Source of the DNA: JACDCY01 sp964350145
Lineage (GTDB): Bacteria > Gemmatimonadota > Gemmatimonadetes > Gemmatimonadales > Gemmatimonadaceae
Direction: 5' to 3'
DNA length: 64,000 bases
NCBI GenBank assembly: GCA_964350145.1
Contig: CAYGJL010000014.1
Location: 3,315 to 67,314 of the forward strand
The stretch's first letter is position 1; every line of letters begins with the position of its first letter. The notes beneath the pieces are model-generated. The model saw only the letters and a list, made by a program, of their open reading frames with translations, did no database searches and was not told the DNA's origin. Position numbers and translations under genes: made by a program. Shown here one piece after another: positions 1 to 8,864 of the stretch.

Positions 1-2715
1 GCAGACGTGCGTGCATCTAGCATCCAGGCACTTTCTGAGATTTGCGATCTCCCGCTCCGTGGTAGTCGTCCCTGCGATCTCGCAGGCAATCGACAGGTCG
101 TCGCGCGATAGAAATACGTCTACGCGACCGCCCTCGGTTAGCTCCTTCTCTACGTCGGCTCGGAATCCGTGAGTTTGGGCCCACTCTTTAACGAGCCCCT
201 GAAGGTATTTGTGTATCGCGCCTCCACGGCCCGGTTGGAGTACTGGTATCTGAGCTTCGAGCGCTACTGCGGGCCGAAAAACTTCCGGTTGGGATGACGT
301 GCGAGGCACCGGTGGGGACGAATTCTCGGCCCACGAAATCGGCTGGCTACGTGTCGTCAGAGGTCTTGGCCTGCCGTACTGCTCCATGCTCGCCGCGCGT
401 ATCCGCACGCGCCTCGATTCTGCGACATCTGAAGCGACATCAGGCAACGGCAGAGTCCCTATTCGAAAGGCGTCTTCTCGCCGCCCAACCCGCATCACGG
501 CTTCACCTCGCCCGAGATCGGAAAGGTTCTCCATTGTGAACCCGCCCATTCCCCGTTCGAGCTTTCGTGCGTCTTCGTCTGAGACACGAAAAACAACGCG
601 ACAGTACGCATTGGCGAGTGCGGCTCGCTCAACCTCGGGAGCGGTGGCGTGTAACTGATACAGGTCTTGGTGTGCGACCGTTAGGCCGAGTCGGTACTTG
701 CGGACACCGGAAAAGAGGCCAGCCATCGAGGGAGTGGCCATCTGATGGAATTCATCGATGTAAAGAAAAAACGGACGACGAGATTCCCTAGCCACATTCT
801 GGCGTGAGAACGAAACCTGGTGGAACTTCGAGACGAGAAGGGAGCCAAGAAGTGCGGCATTCTCTTCGCCGATCGCTCCTTGTGGCAGTTTGGCAAGAAA
901 GATTCGTCCGCTATCGAGGACGTCGCGGAAGTTCAGGGGCTTCTCACGTTCTGTAACTGCCGCGCGGACAAGACGAGACCGGAGAAAAATGTCTAGGCGC
1001 GTGAGGATCGGAGCTTGAGGCTTTTTTCCTATCAGAAGTGGAAATTCTTCCCGCCAGAATGAGACAACGTGATCGTCTTCCACGGTACCGAGAAAGCCGG
1101 TGCGAAAGGCTTCATCCAAAAGAAACTTGCGCAGTTCGGTGAGCGTACCGCCGCGCGTGGATTCAAGAAAAGCCAACACTGCATTTCCCAAGACGGCGCT
1201 CATCTGATCGCCCCATGACGTGCTCAGGCGCCGGAACACCGCCACTAGGTCCGAGGCAAGGAGCTCCTTTTCGATCTCTGAATGCGCGCCGAGAATGTTC
1301 CACCCGACAATCCAGTCCGGATCGGATGGATCGAAGAGCACAACATCGCTCGCTCTTTCTTCCGGGATCCGGCCGAGTATCTCATCAACCAAGTCCCCGT
1401 GTGGATCGAGGACGCCAACGCCATGACCCATCGCGATGTCTTGAAGGATGAGGTTTTCAATCAGAGTAGACTTGCCCGTACCGGAGGCTCCGACGATATA
1501 GGTGTGCTGCATGCGAGACTCATCGGAAAGCCGCACCGGGACCAGCGCCTTCCTATGTCTGGCCTCACCGAAAATAGGTCCGTCGCCGAGGACTTCAGGA
1601 GGAAGGGTTGCTTCCGGTTCTAGAGTTCGGAGAAGGGCCGCGCTGTGTACGTGTTCTCCTGGCACGCGAACAAGGGACGTGAGCTCGGGAAGCGAGAGAA
1701 GCATTCCGCTTCGGCGCGTGGAGCGAGCGAGGATGTCTCGCGTCAGGTCTTCGAGATCGTCAAAGGCGAGCGGTACCAAGGCATTTCTGTCCGGATCGCC
1801 ATATTGATTGAGAGCGCTCGCTACTGCACGAATCATTTCATCCGCGGCGTTCACGTCCTCCGTCTTTACAAGCGTGCGGATTATGACGGCATAGAGCGGA
1901 GCAGAGAACTTTGTCTCGGCACAACTCGTGATTTGCGGAGCGTCGAAGAAGAAAGGTTTGCCGTCAGGAGAAGTAACTGCTTCGAGCGCGTGCGCCGCCC
2001 AAGGGTAACGAACCTCTTCGAAGAGAACCTGAATGACGGCGAGATCTCCGGCGGCCGTTTGGGCAAGTGCGCCGATGATAGGCGTCAGTGGATCCGGATT
2101 TGAGCGCAGCTCGCGCAGTGGTAGCATGAATTCACGAGATAGCCCAAACTCGAGAGCTTGTACCGCCGACCCTTTGGTATCCAGCCAGAGTTTCAAAAGC
2201 GACGGTTCGCTCTGACGGATAGTTATCGTCGGAATGAAGGCTCGAAGCTGGCTTGTTACAAGCGATGCGTCCTGAGCGTCGAACGCCACTCGCACGGAGA
2301 CCGTTCGATCTCTACCGACGAGCTCGAATGAAATCGGGCCGGCACCGGCAGAAACTGCACGGAGCCAGGAATCCGTGACAGCCGGATCGATCTTTCCACC
2401 GAGAGGCACGAGAAGCTCAACCTCTTCTTTTGGTGTTGTCCGCACTTCGACATGAGTAGAATCGGTCGAATTCATGTCTTGAAGCGGTGGAGCAGTCTGG
2501 CTCGAAGAAGTCTTGGCTCTGTCCCAAAGTGACGACAGGAAAGTCGGTTTACGTGCGTCGTCCGGTATGGATTCGCGGGGAATCTCGTGCCCAGGAAAAG
2601 GCCGAAAAGGCGGCTCCAGCGAAACCAGATGTGGAAACGTCCGCCAACCACGACCGAGAAGTTCCCAGTCGTAGAAGTTCTTGGTACGGATTTCGATAGC
2701 GGACGGCACTGACAC
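1..2715 (-). CDS. TraG/VirD4-like ATPase with C-terminal PD-(D/E)xK-like domain (3' end cut by window)
   Basis: This frame stays open for 905 codons and runs off the left edge. A GTG start at 2715, 12 bases after the preceding gene, is the first good start; an ATG at 2475 would remove about 80 conserved-looking residues. After an N-terminal domain of about 400 residues come Walker A GASGTGKS (near residue 408), a DPHGDLV motif and Walker B LYIDEFHQMA (near 650), as in type IV secretion coupling ATPases. The last visible 100 residues, after an Ala/Pro-rich linker, contain GGRVDVFL followed by IACEIAGTTT, which resembles the PD-(D/E)xK nuclease core; Ala replaces the usual Lys. Last gene of the minus-strand operon. 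Role inferred: DNA translocation, either in transfer or in defence. Confidence 0.82.
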   Translation of the reverse strand, partial: MSVPSAIEIRTKNFYDWELLGRGWRTFPHLVSLEPPFRPFPGHEIPRESIPDDARKPTFLSSLWDRAKTSSSQTAPPLQDMNSTDSTHVEVRTTPKEEVELLVPLGGKIDPAVTDSWLRAVSAGAGPISFELVGRDRTVSVRVAFDAQDASLVTSQLRAFIPTITIRQSEPSLLKLWLDTKGSAVQALEFGLSREFMLPLRELRSNPDPLTPIIGALAQTAAGDLAVIQVLFEEVRYPWAAHALEAVTSPDGKPFFFDAPQITSCAETKFSAPLYAVIIRTLVKTEDVNAADEMIRAVASALNQYGDPDRNALVPLAFDDLEDLTRDILARSTRRSGMLLSLPELTSLVRVPGEHVHSAALLRTLEPEATLPPEVLGDGPIFGEARHRKALVPVRLSDESRMQHTYIVGASGTGKSTLIENLILQDIAMGHGVGVLDPHGDLVDEILGRIPEERASDVVLFDPSDPDWIVGWNILGAHSEIEKELLASDLVAVFRRLSTSWGDQMSAVLGNAVLAFLESTRGGTLTELRKFLLDEAFRTGFLGTVEDDHVVSFWREEFPLLIGKKPQAPILTRLDIFLRSRLVRAAVTEREKPLNFRDVLDSGRIFLAKLPQGAIGEENAALLGSLLVSKFHQVSFSRQNVARESRRPFFLYIDEFHQMATPSMAGLFSGVRKYRLGLTVAHQDLYQLHATAPEVERAALANAYCRVVFRVSDEDARKLERGMGGFTMENLSDLGRGEAVMRVGRREDAFRIGTLPLPDVASDVAESRRVRIRAASMEQYGRPRPLTTRSQPISWAENSSPPVPRTSSQPEVFRPAVALEAQIPVLQPGRGGAIHKYLQGLVKEWAQTHGFRADVEKELTEGGRVDVFLSRDDLSIACEIAGTTTTEREIANLRKCLDARCTHVC

Positions 2716-2727
2716 GGTTTGCTACCG

Positions 2728-3384
2728 CTAATGCAGTAGGTCGCGCATGGTGGGACGCAACTCTTCTGGCGTGAGGGCGCGAAGGCCTTGCGCAGTACGT
2801 ATCTCGGCAACCGCCTGCGTCACTGTCCGATGCACCGATTCCTGAAACATGAGACGGGTGTCCTGCGCGTAGTACGTCACTGGGTTAAAGAGCAATCGGT
2901 AGAGCGGGCCGATGATGGGCATGGCGGAAATGGTGTCTTCAAGGCCGGTCGATCCTGAAGCGATCATTAGACGGACGACCCACCATCCGATGCCGGCTAG
3001 GATCAAGAAAATGAAGGTGCCCTTGATAAGGCCTGCATTGGCAACTGTGACCAAGAAGACTAGAAACGCTCCGATGAGTGCGCCGCAGCCATAAAGAGCC
3101 GCGAAGTCTGGTGGCTGAACTGCCATCCACGATGAAAAGAAATAGGACTTCCCGTACGGCGCGCCACAGATGTCGTAGGTGAGGCGTCCGCGAGAGACAC
3201 GCAGGTATTCCCGTTTTGCGGAAAGCACACCCCCTTCGTGCCAGTCCACGCGCTCTGTCTTTAGCTCGGGGATTTGTCGATCCTTAAGCTCACGCTCGAC
3301 ACGCGAGTAAAACTCAAGGGCGGATGTATTGAAGTCTTCTAGGAGGACGTGCCAATGCGACATGACTTCGGCAGACTGGGCCAT
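2728..3384 (-). CDS. Membrane protein with two transmembrane helices, between two ATPase genes
   Basis: This is a protein of 218 residues that I do not recognise. The ATG at 3384 is chosen because AGGAG lies 5 bases upstream; a longer frame from 3414 would overlap the ATPase gene. The first 100 residues are charged and probably cytoplasmic. They are followed by two hydrophobic segments (about residues 105-150, containing ALIGAFLVFLVTVANAG and FIFLILAGIGWWVV), then a mostly helical C-terminal tail. It lies 14 bases after one ATPase and 12 bases before the other, so the three are surely co-transcribed. Inferred role: membrane anchor or partner for the ATPases, similar in position to small inner-membrane components of transfer systems. 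Confidence 0.75.
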   Translation of the reverse strand: MAQSAEVMSHWHVLLEDFNTSALEFYSRVERELKDRQIPELKTERVDWHEGGVLSAKREYLRVSRGRLTYDICGAPYGKSYFFSSWMAVQPPDFAALYGCGALIGAFLVFLVTVANAGLIKGTFIFLILAGIGWWVVRLMIASGSTGLEDTISAMPIIGPLYRLLFNPVTYYAQDTRLMFQESVHRTVTQAVAEIRTAQGLRALTPEELRPTMRDLLH

Positions 3385-3398
3385 AACTCTCCTGGTAG

Positions 3399-4613
3399 TT
3401 ATGCTGCGAAGCAATCATCCCGACGGGGCAGCTCATCTAGCGATCCGATCGTCGTTGCCGAGAACGGGCGGGAAGTCTCCCCGTCAATGAGCAGACGAAC
3501 ATACACGTGGTAGCGCGGGAGGCCAATAAGATCGTCCTCGGAAAAGACGGGGGCTAACTCGCGTGCAAGGTACGAGGCATCCGACGCACCTACGCGGAAC
3601 GAGACAAGAGTTCCTACGTTTCCGAATACGGCCTCACGAATGTCGCGCTCCAGCTGCGCAAGGTGTTGATGAGCGAGGACCATTCCTACTCGGTATTTGC
3701 GAAGTTCGGAAAGCATGTTCGCCAGCGAGAGGGTGGTGAACGTCTGGAACTCGTCCACGTAGACAAAAAAATCCCGCCGGCGACTCTCAGGCAGCTCGCT
3801 TCTAGATATTCCGGCAAGCGCAATGTGTGAGAGCAGCAGGGAGCCGAGCAGCGCTGCCGGCCCCTCTCCTATTCTGCCCTTGTCCAGGTTCACGAGAAGG
3901 ATCTTTCCCTCGTCCATGATGTTGCGAAGATCGAGCGAGTCTCCTTCCTGTGTGAGAACTCGGCGGAGCAGTGGATCGGTTAGGAGAGCGCCGAGTTTGT
4001 TCTGGAGGGGTGCAGTCACCACGGCCCGAAAAGGGGGTGAGTACCGGTCATATTCGGTGCGCCAGAAATCGCGAACGATCTCATTTTCCAATGGAGACGT
4101 TACTTCGGTCCGATACTCCTTGTCGGTGAGGAGACGCGGCACGTCCGCCAGAGTGCTCCCTTCCGTTTCAAGTAGAGTAAAAAGGACGTTTCGGAATACA
4201 TGCTCGAGGCGTGGCCCCCAATCGTCCGGCCATAGTTTCTTGAATACTTCGATGATGCCTGCGACGGCCAGTGAGCGTTTATCTGAAGGGACACCGGCGA
4301 GAGGATTGAAATACAAGTCGAGCGTCGGGTCTGGGAGGTCGAGGTAAATAACGTCTGGCCGGCGATATCCCGGCACCAACGAGAGGAGATCTAGAACGAT
4401 TTCGCCATGCGGATCGAAGAGCGCGCAGCCCTCATTCGCGAGCAGACCCTGAGCGAGCATTATACGAAGCAGGTGAGACTTCCCGGTCCCTGTTTTACCT
4501 ACCACGTACATGTGGGAACGCCGGTCTCTCTGGCGTATTCCGAAGAGAGTACCGGCGTTCCGATGATTTACGCGACCTATGTAGGTGATTCGCTTTTCGA
4601 GGACGTCTTCCAT
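3399..4613 (-). CDS. VirD4/TraD-like (TraM-recognition type) ATPase
   Basis: A 404-residue P-loop ATPase. Walker A is GKTGTGKSHLL near residues 40-50, followed by the FDPHGE motif that is typical of HerA/VirD4-type translocases, and Walker B is FFVYVDEFQTF near residue 290. The C-terminal part (LVSFRVGASDASYLARELAP) resembles the TraG/TraD C-terminal region. It has no membrane segment, unlike classical VirD4, and is about half the length of the paralogous ATPase two genes downstream. The two share the same motif order, so they look like an ancient duplication or paired subunits. The 233-base gap upstream to the next gene may contain a promoter, but I see none with confidence. Confidence 0.85.
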   Translation of the reverse strand: MEDVLEKRITYIGRVNHRNAGTLFGIRQRDRRSHMYVVGKTGTGKSHLLRIMLAQGLLANEGCALFDPHGEIVLDLLSLVPGYRRPDVIYLDLPDPTLDLYFNPLAGVPSDKRSLAVAGIIEVFKKLWPDDWGPRLEHVFRNVLFTLLETEGSTLADVPRLLTDKEYRTEVTSPLENEIVRDFWRTEYDRYSPPFRAVVTAPLQNKLGALLTDPLLRRVLTQEGDSLDLRNIMDEGKILLVNLDKGRIGEGPAALLGSLLLSHIALAGISRSELPESRRRDFFVYVDEFQTFTTLSLANMLSELRKYRVGMVLAHQHLAQLERDIREAVFGNVGTLVSFRVGASDASYLARELAPVFSEDDLIGLPRYHVYVRLLIDGETSRPFSATTIGSLDELPRRDDCFAA

Positions 4614-4846
4614 CCGCCCATTCTCTCGTGTTGGTCAACGCGCACGAAGGGGCGTGATCGGTAAACTCCGTCAGCATCGCCCGCGGTCAGAGTGCCGCGC
4701 CGCTATGACTTCAGACTGGTGAGAAGCTGCGAGCGCTCCGACGCAAGTGCGGCGTCCACTCCGGACCGGAAGCTGCACAATCCCCAGGACCAAGGCGGGT
4801 CCTGGGGACTGTGGTGACGGAGAATGTCTCCGGATGTTCCTCCGTG

Positions 4847-5020
4847 TTACCCCTTCTTCTCGGCAGCTTCAACCGCAGCCCGAAGCGTCGAGAAGGAGCC
4901 GCTGTCGACCTTTCCGTCCCTGTAGAGGACGAACTTCGTCCCTAACCAACCGTCCACTCGGACGATTTCGAATTTGCTCCGCGATCCAAAATGCGTGTGG
5001 ACCACCTTCTTGTCCTTCAT
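4847..5020 (-). CDS. Small basic hypothetical protein (57 residues)
   Basis: This short frame starts with ATG at 5020 and has a clear ribosome binding site, GGGAGGG, about 6 bases upstream. The product begins MKDKKVVHTHFGSRSKFEI and ends with AAVEAAEKKG; it is rich in Lys at both ends, with a predicted beta-rich centre (FEIVRVDGW, KFVLYRDGK). It has no signal peptide or Cys. It lies 70 bases after a VWA lipoprotein gene and ahead of the ATPase genes on the same strand, so it probably belongs to the operon. I do not recognise the family. Confidence 0.55.
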   Translation of the reverse strand: MKDKKVVHTHFGSRSKFEIVRVDGWLGTKFVLYRDGKVDSGSFSTLRAAVEAAEKKG

Positions 5021-5090
5021 GCTGCCCTCCCGCTCAAAGGGTAATCAGCGCGACCAGTCCAGAATGGGCGCCGTCCATCCGTGAACGAGA

Positions 5091-6398
5091 TCACGGTTTT
5101 GCGGACGTCTCTACGCCCGGTGGAATAGTTCCCGGCGCGTACTTCCAGATGAGCACTCCACCGAGCACCACGAGAAAGGCGGCAGCTACCCGGCCGAGCA
5201 GCCTGAGGAAGGGAGCGTTTCGCTCGTATCTCACGAATTCTCTGCTCGCCTTGCGGACGCGCCGACAGAGGATGGCGAAAACGGACGCGAGAAACAGGAG
5301 TAGAAACGGAAATCGCCAGGGATAACTGAGCACGCCGACTCTGACGATCACCGAGGTGGCGCCCAGCGTGTCCACGCCGGCAGCGTGATGGCGGATCACG
5401 GAGAGCGGAAACCTGTAGATCCCGGATTTCGCTTCCTCGGGCGCCGCCACGGCCACCGGCACGGAGAATGTGTTCACGGAGTCTGCGTCCCGTGTGAACG
5501 CCTCGTCCTGGACCCACGCACCGAACTCAGCGGGTACCGCCAGAGACGGAGCTGGCTGAAGTAGGCGCCGCAGGCTTTGCTCGACGATCTCCACTACCTC
5601 CGTGGCGGACGACATCGGGAGGGAGACGCCCCCGGTCTGGCGCGCCATGTAATCGAAGCCTGCCCGCGTTTCTGTGCGGTAGGGCTTCCGGAACGTGTCG
5701 TCATAGATGGCGAGTACGACGATTCCGTCCCGGGCAAGATCCGCGATGACGGGCTCCAGCCTTAGGTCGTCCTGTGTGCCGGCGACGCGGTCACGGCCCG
5801 GATCGATGCCGAAGTCTGTCCCGTAGAACGATGGATCGTGGGCGGGCGCGTCGCCGAACAAGATGAGGTATTTCTTGGCGCCGGGGCGCCAGCTCACATA
5901 GCGGGATTCGTAAAGCGCGCGGACGTAGGCCTCAGGGTAGTCAACACCACTTGCCAGGGTGATGGCACCCAGCGCAGTGCGAACTCTCGCGGTTTCGTTG
6001 GTGAGATCGGAGAACAAAGTCCACGGCTGCTCACCGTTGAGATAGTCAGCGAGACCAGCCACAGCGAATGAGCTGTTCGGGTACATGGTGCGAACGCCAC
6101 GTACGATCTCGTCGGCATTTCTCTGGGCCTCCGTGATCGTGTTCGTCATGGACGCTGTCCGATCGAAGAGGAGGACGACGTCCATCGGCTCGTGCGACAC
6201 CGTCGCCCGGCCTAGATCGGCGCGAATCTCAAAGTGATCGGTGTTCCCGAATCCCAGATCACGCTCCAAAGGTGTCACGATCGGTCGGTCTTCGCGGGTG
6301 CAGTCAGCCGCCAAGAGAAGAACGGCCGCGCAGGCACACAGCCTAAGCGTGCACCTGCGCACGAGGCGGAGTCGGAACATCCCATTCACGGAAGGCAT
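5091..6398 (-). CDS. Exported VWA-domain protein with C-terminal membrane segments
   Basis: The protein has 435 residues from the ATG at 6398, preceded by GAGG about 11 bases upstream; an earlier frame start at 6449 overlaps the upstream gene. It begins with an Arg-rich stretch and a hydrophobic segment ending in LLLAADC, a signal or weak lipobox (Asp before Cys is unusual). The von Willebrand A domain follows, with the metal site VLLFDRTASM (DxTxS variant), then ILFGDAPAHDPS and IVVLAIYD strands. Near the C-terminus two hydrophobic helices occur (PFLLLFLASVFAI and VAAAFLVVLGGVLIW). The domain therefore probably faces the periplasm and is tied to the inner membrane. It is cotranscribed with another VWA lipoprotein, which suggests that the two bind a shared partner. 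Confidence 0.8.
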   Translation of the reverse strand: MPSVNGMFRLRLVRRCTLRLCACAAVLLLAADCTREDRPIVTPLERDLGFGNTDHFEIRADLGRATVSHEPMDVVLLFDRTASMTNTITEAQRNADEIVRGVRTMYPNSSFAVAGLADYLNGEQPWTLFSDLTNETARVRTALGAITLASGVDYPEAYVRALYESRYVSWRPGAKKYLILFGDAPAHDPSFYGTDFGIDPGRDRVAGTQDDLRLEPVIADLARDGIVVLAIYDDTFRKPYRTETRAGFDYMARQTGGVSLPMSSATEVVEIVEQSLRRLLQPAPSLAVPAEFGAWVQDEAFTRDADSVNTFSVPVAVAAPEEAKSGIYRFPLSVIRHHAAGVDTLGATSVIVRVGVLSYPWRFPFLLLFLASVFAILCRRVRKASREFVRYERNAPFLRLLGRVAAAFLVVLGGVLIWKYAPGTIPPGVETSAKP

Positions 6399-6414
6399 CG
6401 TCGCCGGACCTCGG

Positions 6415-7140
6415 TCACGGCCGCAGCGCGACAACGGCCGTACGGCCATAGTCAGACGGCTTGATGAGGGCCCCGGCCTCGCCGAAGTACACTATCCATA
6501 AGTCTCTAAGGGCGAGGTACGAATCGGTCGCGTGGTTGCTCGCGCCCGCGCCCACCACGCGCACGCGTACGTTCGAGAGGTCCGGTATCCTGTCCGCCTC
6601 GCGTTCGCGGTGGACGAAGTTTGACGTGAAGGCGGAGTCGATGCGCTGGCGGTCTAGGTTCAGCACCGCGGACTCGTGTCGCATGTCGGATAACACGACC
6701 AGCCACCGCTCGGCGTGGTCGCTACGGCTGAAGACTTCACCCGCGACCGCCAGCGCCGCGAGGATGTCGGACCCGTTCGCGTCCCTGTTCTGCGTGATCC
6801 TGGTGAACGCGGACTCCGCGTTCACCAGCACCGAGTCCCGAGCCTCGACATCGTTCAAGTAGACGTCGGTGTTGGGGAGGGTGGCGTCGAAGTCGAGGGT
6901 AAAGTCCCGGACTGCATGGCCTGAGATCCGTGCGATGACCAGCCGATCGCCGGGAGCCAACTCCTGTAGCACCGTGGAAAAAGTTTTTGAGTACACGGCG
7001 ATGTCTGCAGCGGGTACCGTTTTCGACACGTCCGTGAGCACCACGATGATCCTCGACGCGGAAGGCTCGCACCCTACCGCAACGACGCACAGCAATAGGA
7101 GAAGCGCCTTCCCGACGTATCCTGCCTTCGTCGTCCTCAT
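6415..7140 (-). CDS. VWA-like lipoprotein
   Basis: The product has 241 residues and starts with a classical lipoprotein signal ending in the lipobox VAVGC. A VWA-type Rossmann domain fills the rest: strand plus metal site VVLTDVSKT (DxSxT), and LVVLSDMRHES as the later Asp-bearing loop. The ATG at 7140 has GGAG 8 bases upstream and overlaps the stop of the preceding gene by 4 bases (ATGA), so translation is probably coupled. It has no extra domain and no C-terminal anchor besides the lipid. It is likely a surface- or periplasm-exposed ligand-binding module working with the second VWA protein encoded 17 bases downstream. Confidence 0.8.
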   Translation of the reverse strand: MRTTKAGYVGKALLLLLCVVAVGCEPSASRIIVVLTDVSKTVPAADIAVYSKTFSTVLQELAPGDRLVIARISGHAVRDFTLDFDATLPNTDVYLNDVEARDSVLVNAESAFTRITQNRDANGSDILAALAVAGEVFSRSDHAERWLVVLSDMRHESAVLNLDRQRIDSAFTSNFVHREREADRIPDLSNVRVRVVGAGASNHATDSYLALRDLWIVYFGEAGALIKPSDYGRTAVVALRP

Positions 7141-8561
7141 GACTCATTCTCCGTGATGGGGGTGATGCGACGGGTACCTGCCGCTAGCGACTGCTTCGCG
7201 TTGCGGGGGCTGTCGCCGTTTCGGCCGGTGATCGTGTCGGGTACGGCGGCGCGAGCTCCTTCGAACGGGCTCCTGTGGCTTACCGGGTTCCGGCTAATAG
7301 CCGTGTCCGGCTTCACTTTGGGCCCGGCGGGCTCGGTGTGCAGCTCCGGGCCGGCCTCCGCGTCGCTCGAGCCGGCCGCCGGTCCTTCATGATCAGGCAC
7401 GTCGAAGCCGAGCGCCGTCAGCACGTCGTCGATCCCCGTCGGGGCCGGGTCGAGTTCGGTGATCAACTCGGGGTCAATAGGCCGGAAGAGCTCGTCAACC
7501 AGCGGCTGCCCGAAGTAGGTCGGCACCTGTCCGCCCTGGCGCGCAGCGGCGTCGCCGCGACGATACTCGTCCAGCCGCGCCCGAGTTTCTGCATGGAGGC
7601 CGAGAATCTTCTCTAGGGTAACGGCGCGTAGCGCGTCGTACTTGCCCGACACACTGTTCCACCGCTGCCACGCTCGCCGCATGCGACGCTGAACGCGGCG
7701 CCACTGACACCAGAGCTTCTCCAGCTGGTAGTCCGTTTCGTGGGCCAAGTACGAACCGATCGCGGCGACGATGAGAAGTGCCCCGTTGAACGCAGCAAGC
7801 GCCAGGGAGGACATGACGTCGGCGCTCCCGGCGGACCATCTTAAAAACCCGTGCCGGAGAAAGCCGGCAGCCGCCGGCAGGACAATGATCGCTGAAAAGC
7901 AGGCGAACATGGCGGTACGACGGAAGGAGAGGTCGCCGTTCGTCTTCCATTGTCGAGCCAACTTTCCCGCGCCGTGCGCGGCCATAATGCCGATCACGCA
8001 GAGCGTCGCGGCGATCATGGCCGTTTCCAAAGATCCCTGGCGAAGAATCTGAGCAGCCGCCTGATTCAGCGGAAACTCTCCCACCGCCGCAACGGCGACG
8101 TAGGCGACATACCCAGCAAGGGGAATGTCGCGATGCGGCTCTTTGAATCCCAGCTTCCGATGCTGATCCCGGATCGCCGCTCCGGCTTCGAGGAAATAGA
8201 CCAACTCGGTACGGGCCAGCTTGCAGACCCCATCAAGTGGTTCTTTTCTTTTCCGCCACGGCGCGCAAATGGCCGCGACCTCGCGGTCTGTGAGGTCCAC
8301 CGTCTCGTGTTCCAGAAAACCGAGGTTTCTTTTCGTCCGGTGCGACGGCCTAGCGTGGCTCTCGCCCGGGAGGCCGCGTCCGCCGTCGCGGATCCCCTTA
8401 CCCAAGGCTGTCCAGCCGAAAAAAAAGGCTGTAGCGCGTTGCGTCCACGAGGGAATCGTGGTGTGCTGCCGTGCTCCCTTGACAGGAATCGTCCGTTTGC
8501 TAGTCTTTCTATAGAAGGGTTCCCGGAGTTCCTCCGGGGGTCGATCATCGTCTGGGGACAT
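7137..8561 (-). CDS. Membrane protein with four predicted helices, first gene of the ATPase/VWA operon
   Basis: I do not recognise this 474-residue protein. The ATG at 8561 is chosen because AAGGAG lies 7 bases upstream. An in-frame GTG at 8666, also with AAGGAGG, is a possible longer start. About 180 soluble, basic residues are followed by four hydrophobic segments (roughly residues 185-310; for example AGYVAYVAVAAVGEF and AAFNGALLIVAAIGSYLAH), then an Arg/Trp-rich helical stretch probably forming a coiled coil, and a Pro/Gly/Ser-rich low-complexity tail. Topology suggests both termini in the cytoplasm. Position at the head of an operon with VWA lipoproteins and DNA-translocase-type ATPases suggests a scaffold or channel component, which is an inference only. 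Confidence 0.72.
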   Translation of the reverse strand: MSPDDDRPPEELREPFYRKTSKRTIPVKGARQHTTIPSWTQRATAFFFGWTALGKGIRDGGRGLPGESHARPSHRTKRNLGFLEHETVDLTDREVAAICAPWRKRKEPLDGVCKLARTELVYFLEAGAAIRDQHRKLGFKEPHRDIPLAGYVAYVAVAAVGEFPLNQAAAQILRQGSLETAMIAATLCVIGIMAAHGAGKLARQWKTNGDLSFRRTAMFACFSAIIVLPAAAGFLRHGFLRWSAGSADVMSSLALAAFNGALLIVAAIGSYLAHETDYQLEKLWCQWRRVQRRMRRAWQRWNSVSGKYDALRAVTLEKILGLHAETRARLDEYRRGDAAARQGGQVPTYFGQPLVDELFRPIDPELITELDPAPTGIDDVLTALGFDVPDHEGPAAGSSDAEAGPELHTEPAGPKVKPDTAISRNPVSHRSPFEGARAAVPDTITGRNGDSPRNAKQSLAAGTRRITPITENES

Positions 8562-8670
8562 TTTTGTTCTCCTTAAGGTTTCGAGGGCGCGACGATCTGC
8601 CGTCAAGCTGTCAGTCGCGAACTCGTGGTCGACTTGGGGGGCGATGTCTGCCCCCCCGCCCTGCACCCCT

Positions 8671-8699
8671 ACCTCCTTTCCTCCAAAGGAGGTTTTTTT
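8671..8699. promoter_or_regulatory. Perfect 9-bp hairpin followed by seven T: terminator-like on plus, SD-containing stem on minus
   Basis: ACCTCCTTT (8671-8679) pairs perfectly with AAAGGAGGT (8685-8693) around a 5-base loop, and T-runs follow at 8693-8699. On the plus strand this is a good intrinsic terminator, although no plus-strand gene lies upstream. On the minus strand the stem contains an ideal Shine-Dalgarno sequence a few bases before an in-frame GTG (8666) of the membrane-protein gene. The hairpin could therefore hide that ribosome binding site. Confidence 0.5.
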
Positions 8700-8773
8700 G
8701 GCCCTCCTATGCGCGAAGATAGGGCTTTCAAGGGGGTAAGTCAACCATGTCCATAGGTCAACATGCTTGAGCA

Positions 8774-8805
8774 AGGACTTTCTTACTCTCTTAGGCAAAA
8801 GTCCT
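8774..8805. repeat. Inverted repeat upstream of the cupin-XRE gene
   Basis: AGGACTTT (8774-8781) is repeated inverted as AAAGTCCT (8798-8805), 16 bases apart and about 60 bases before the start of the regulator gene. Its position between two divergent transcription units fits an operator for the HTH regulator encoded downstream. No other support. Confidence 0.35.
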
Positions 8806-8864
8806 GCCGAAGCCTTTTTGCCGGTCTGGCGATGTGATCTTCTTCGAAGTATATTCTCAAGTCT

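Noticed and set aside
1282..2103. Plus-strand frames of 113 and 152 codons (1282-1623 and 1645-2103)
   Set aside because: They lie antisense to the TraG-like ATPase, whose own frame is open throughout and carries clear motifs; that gene runs off the window edge.
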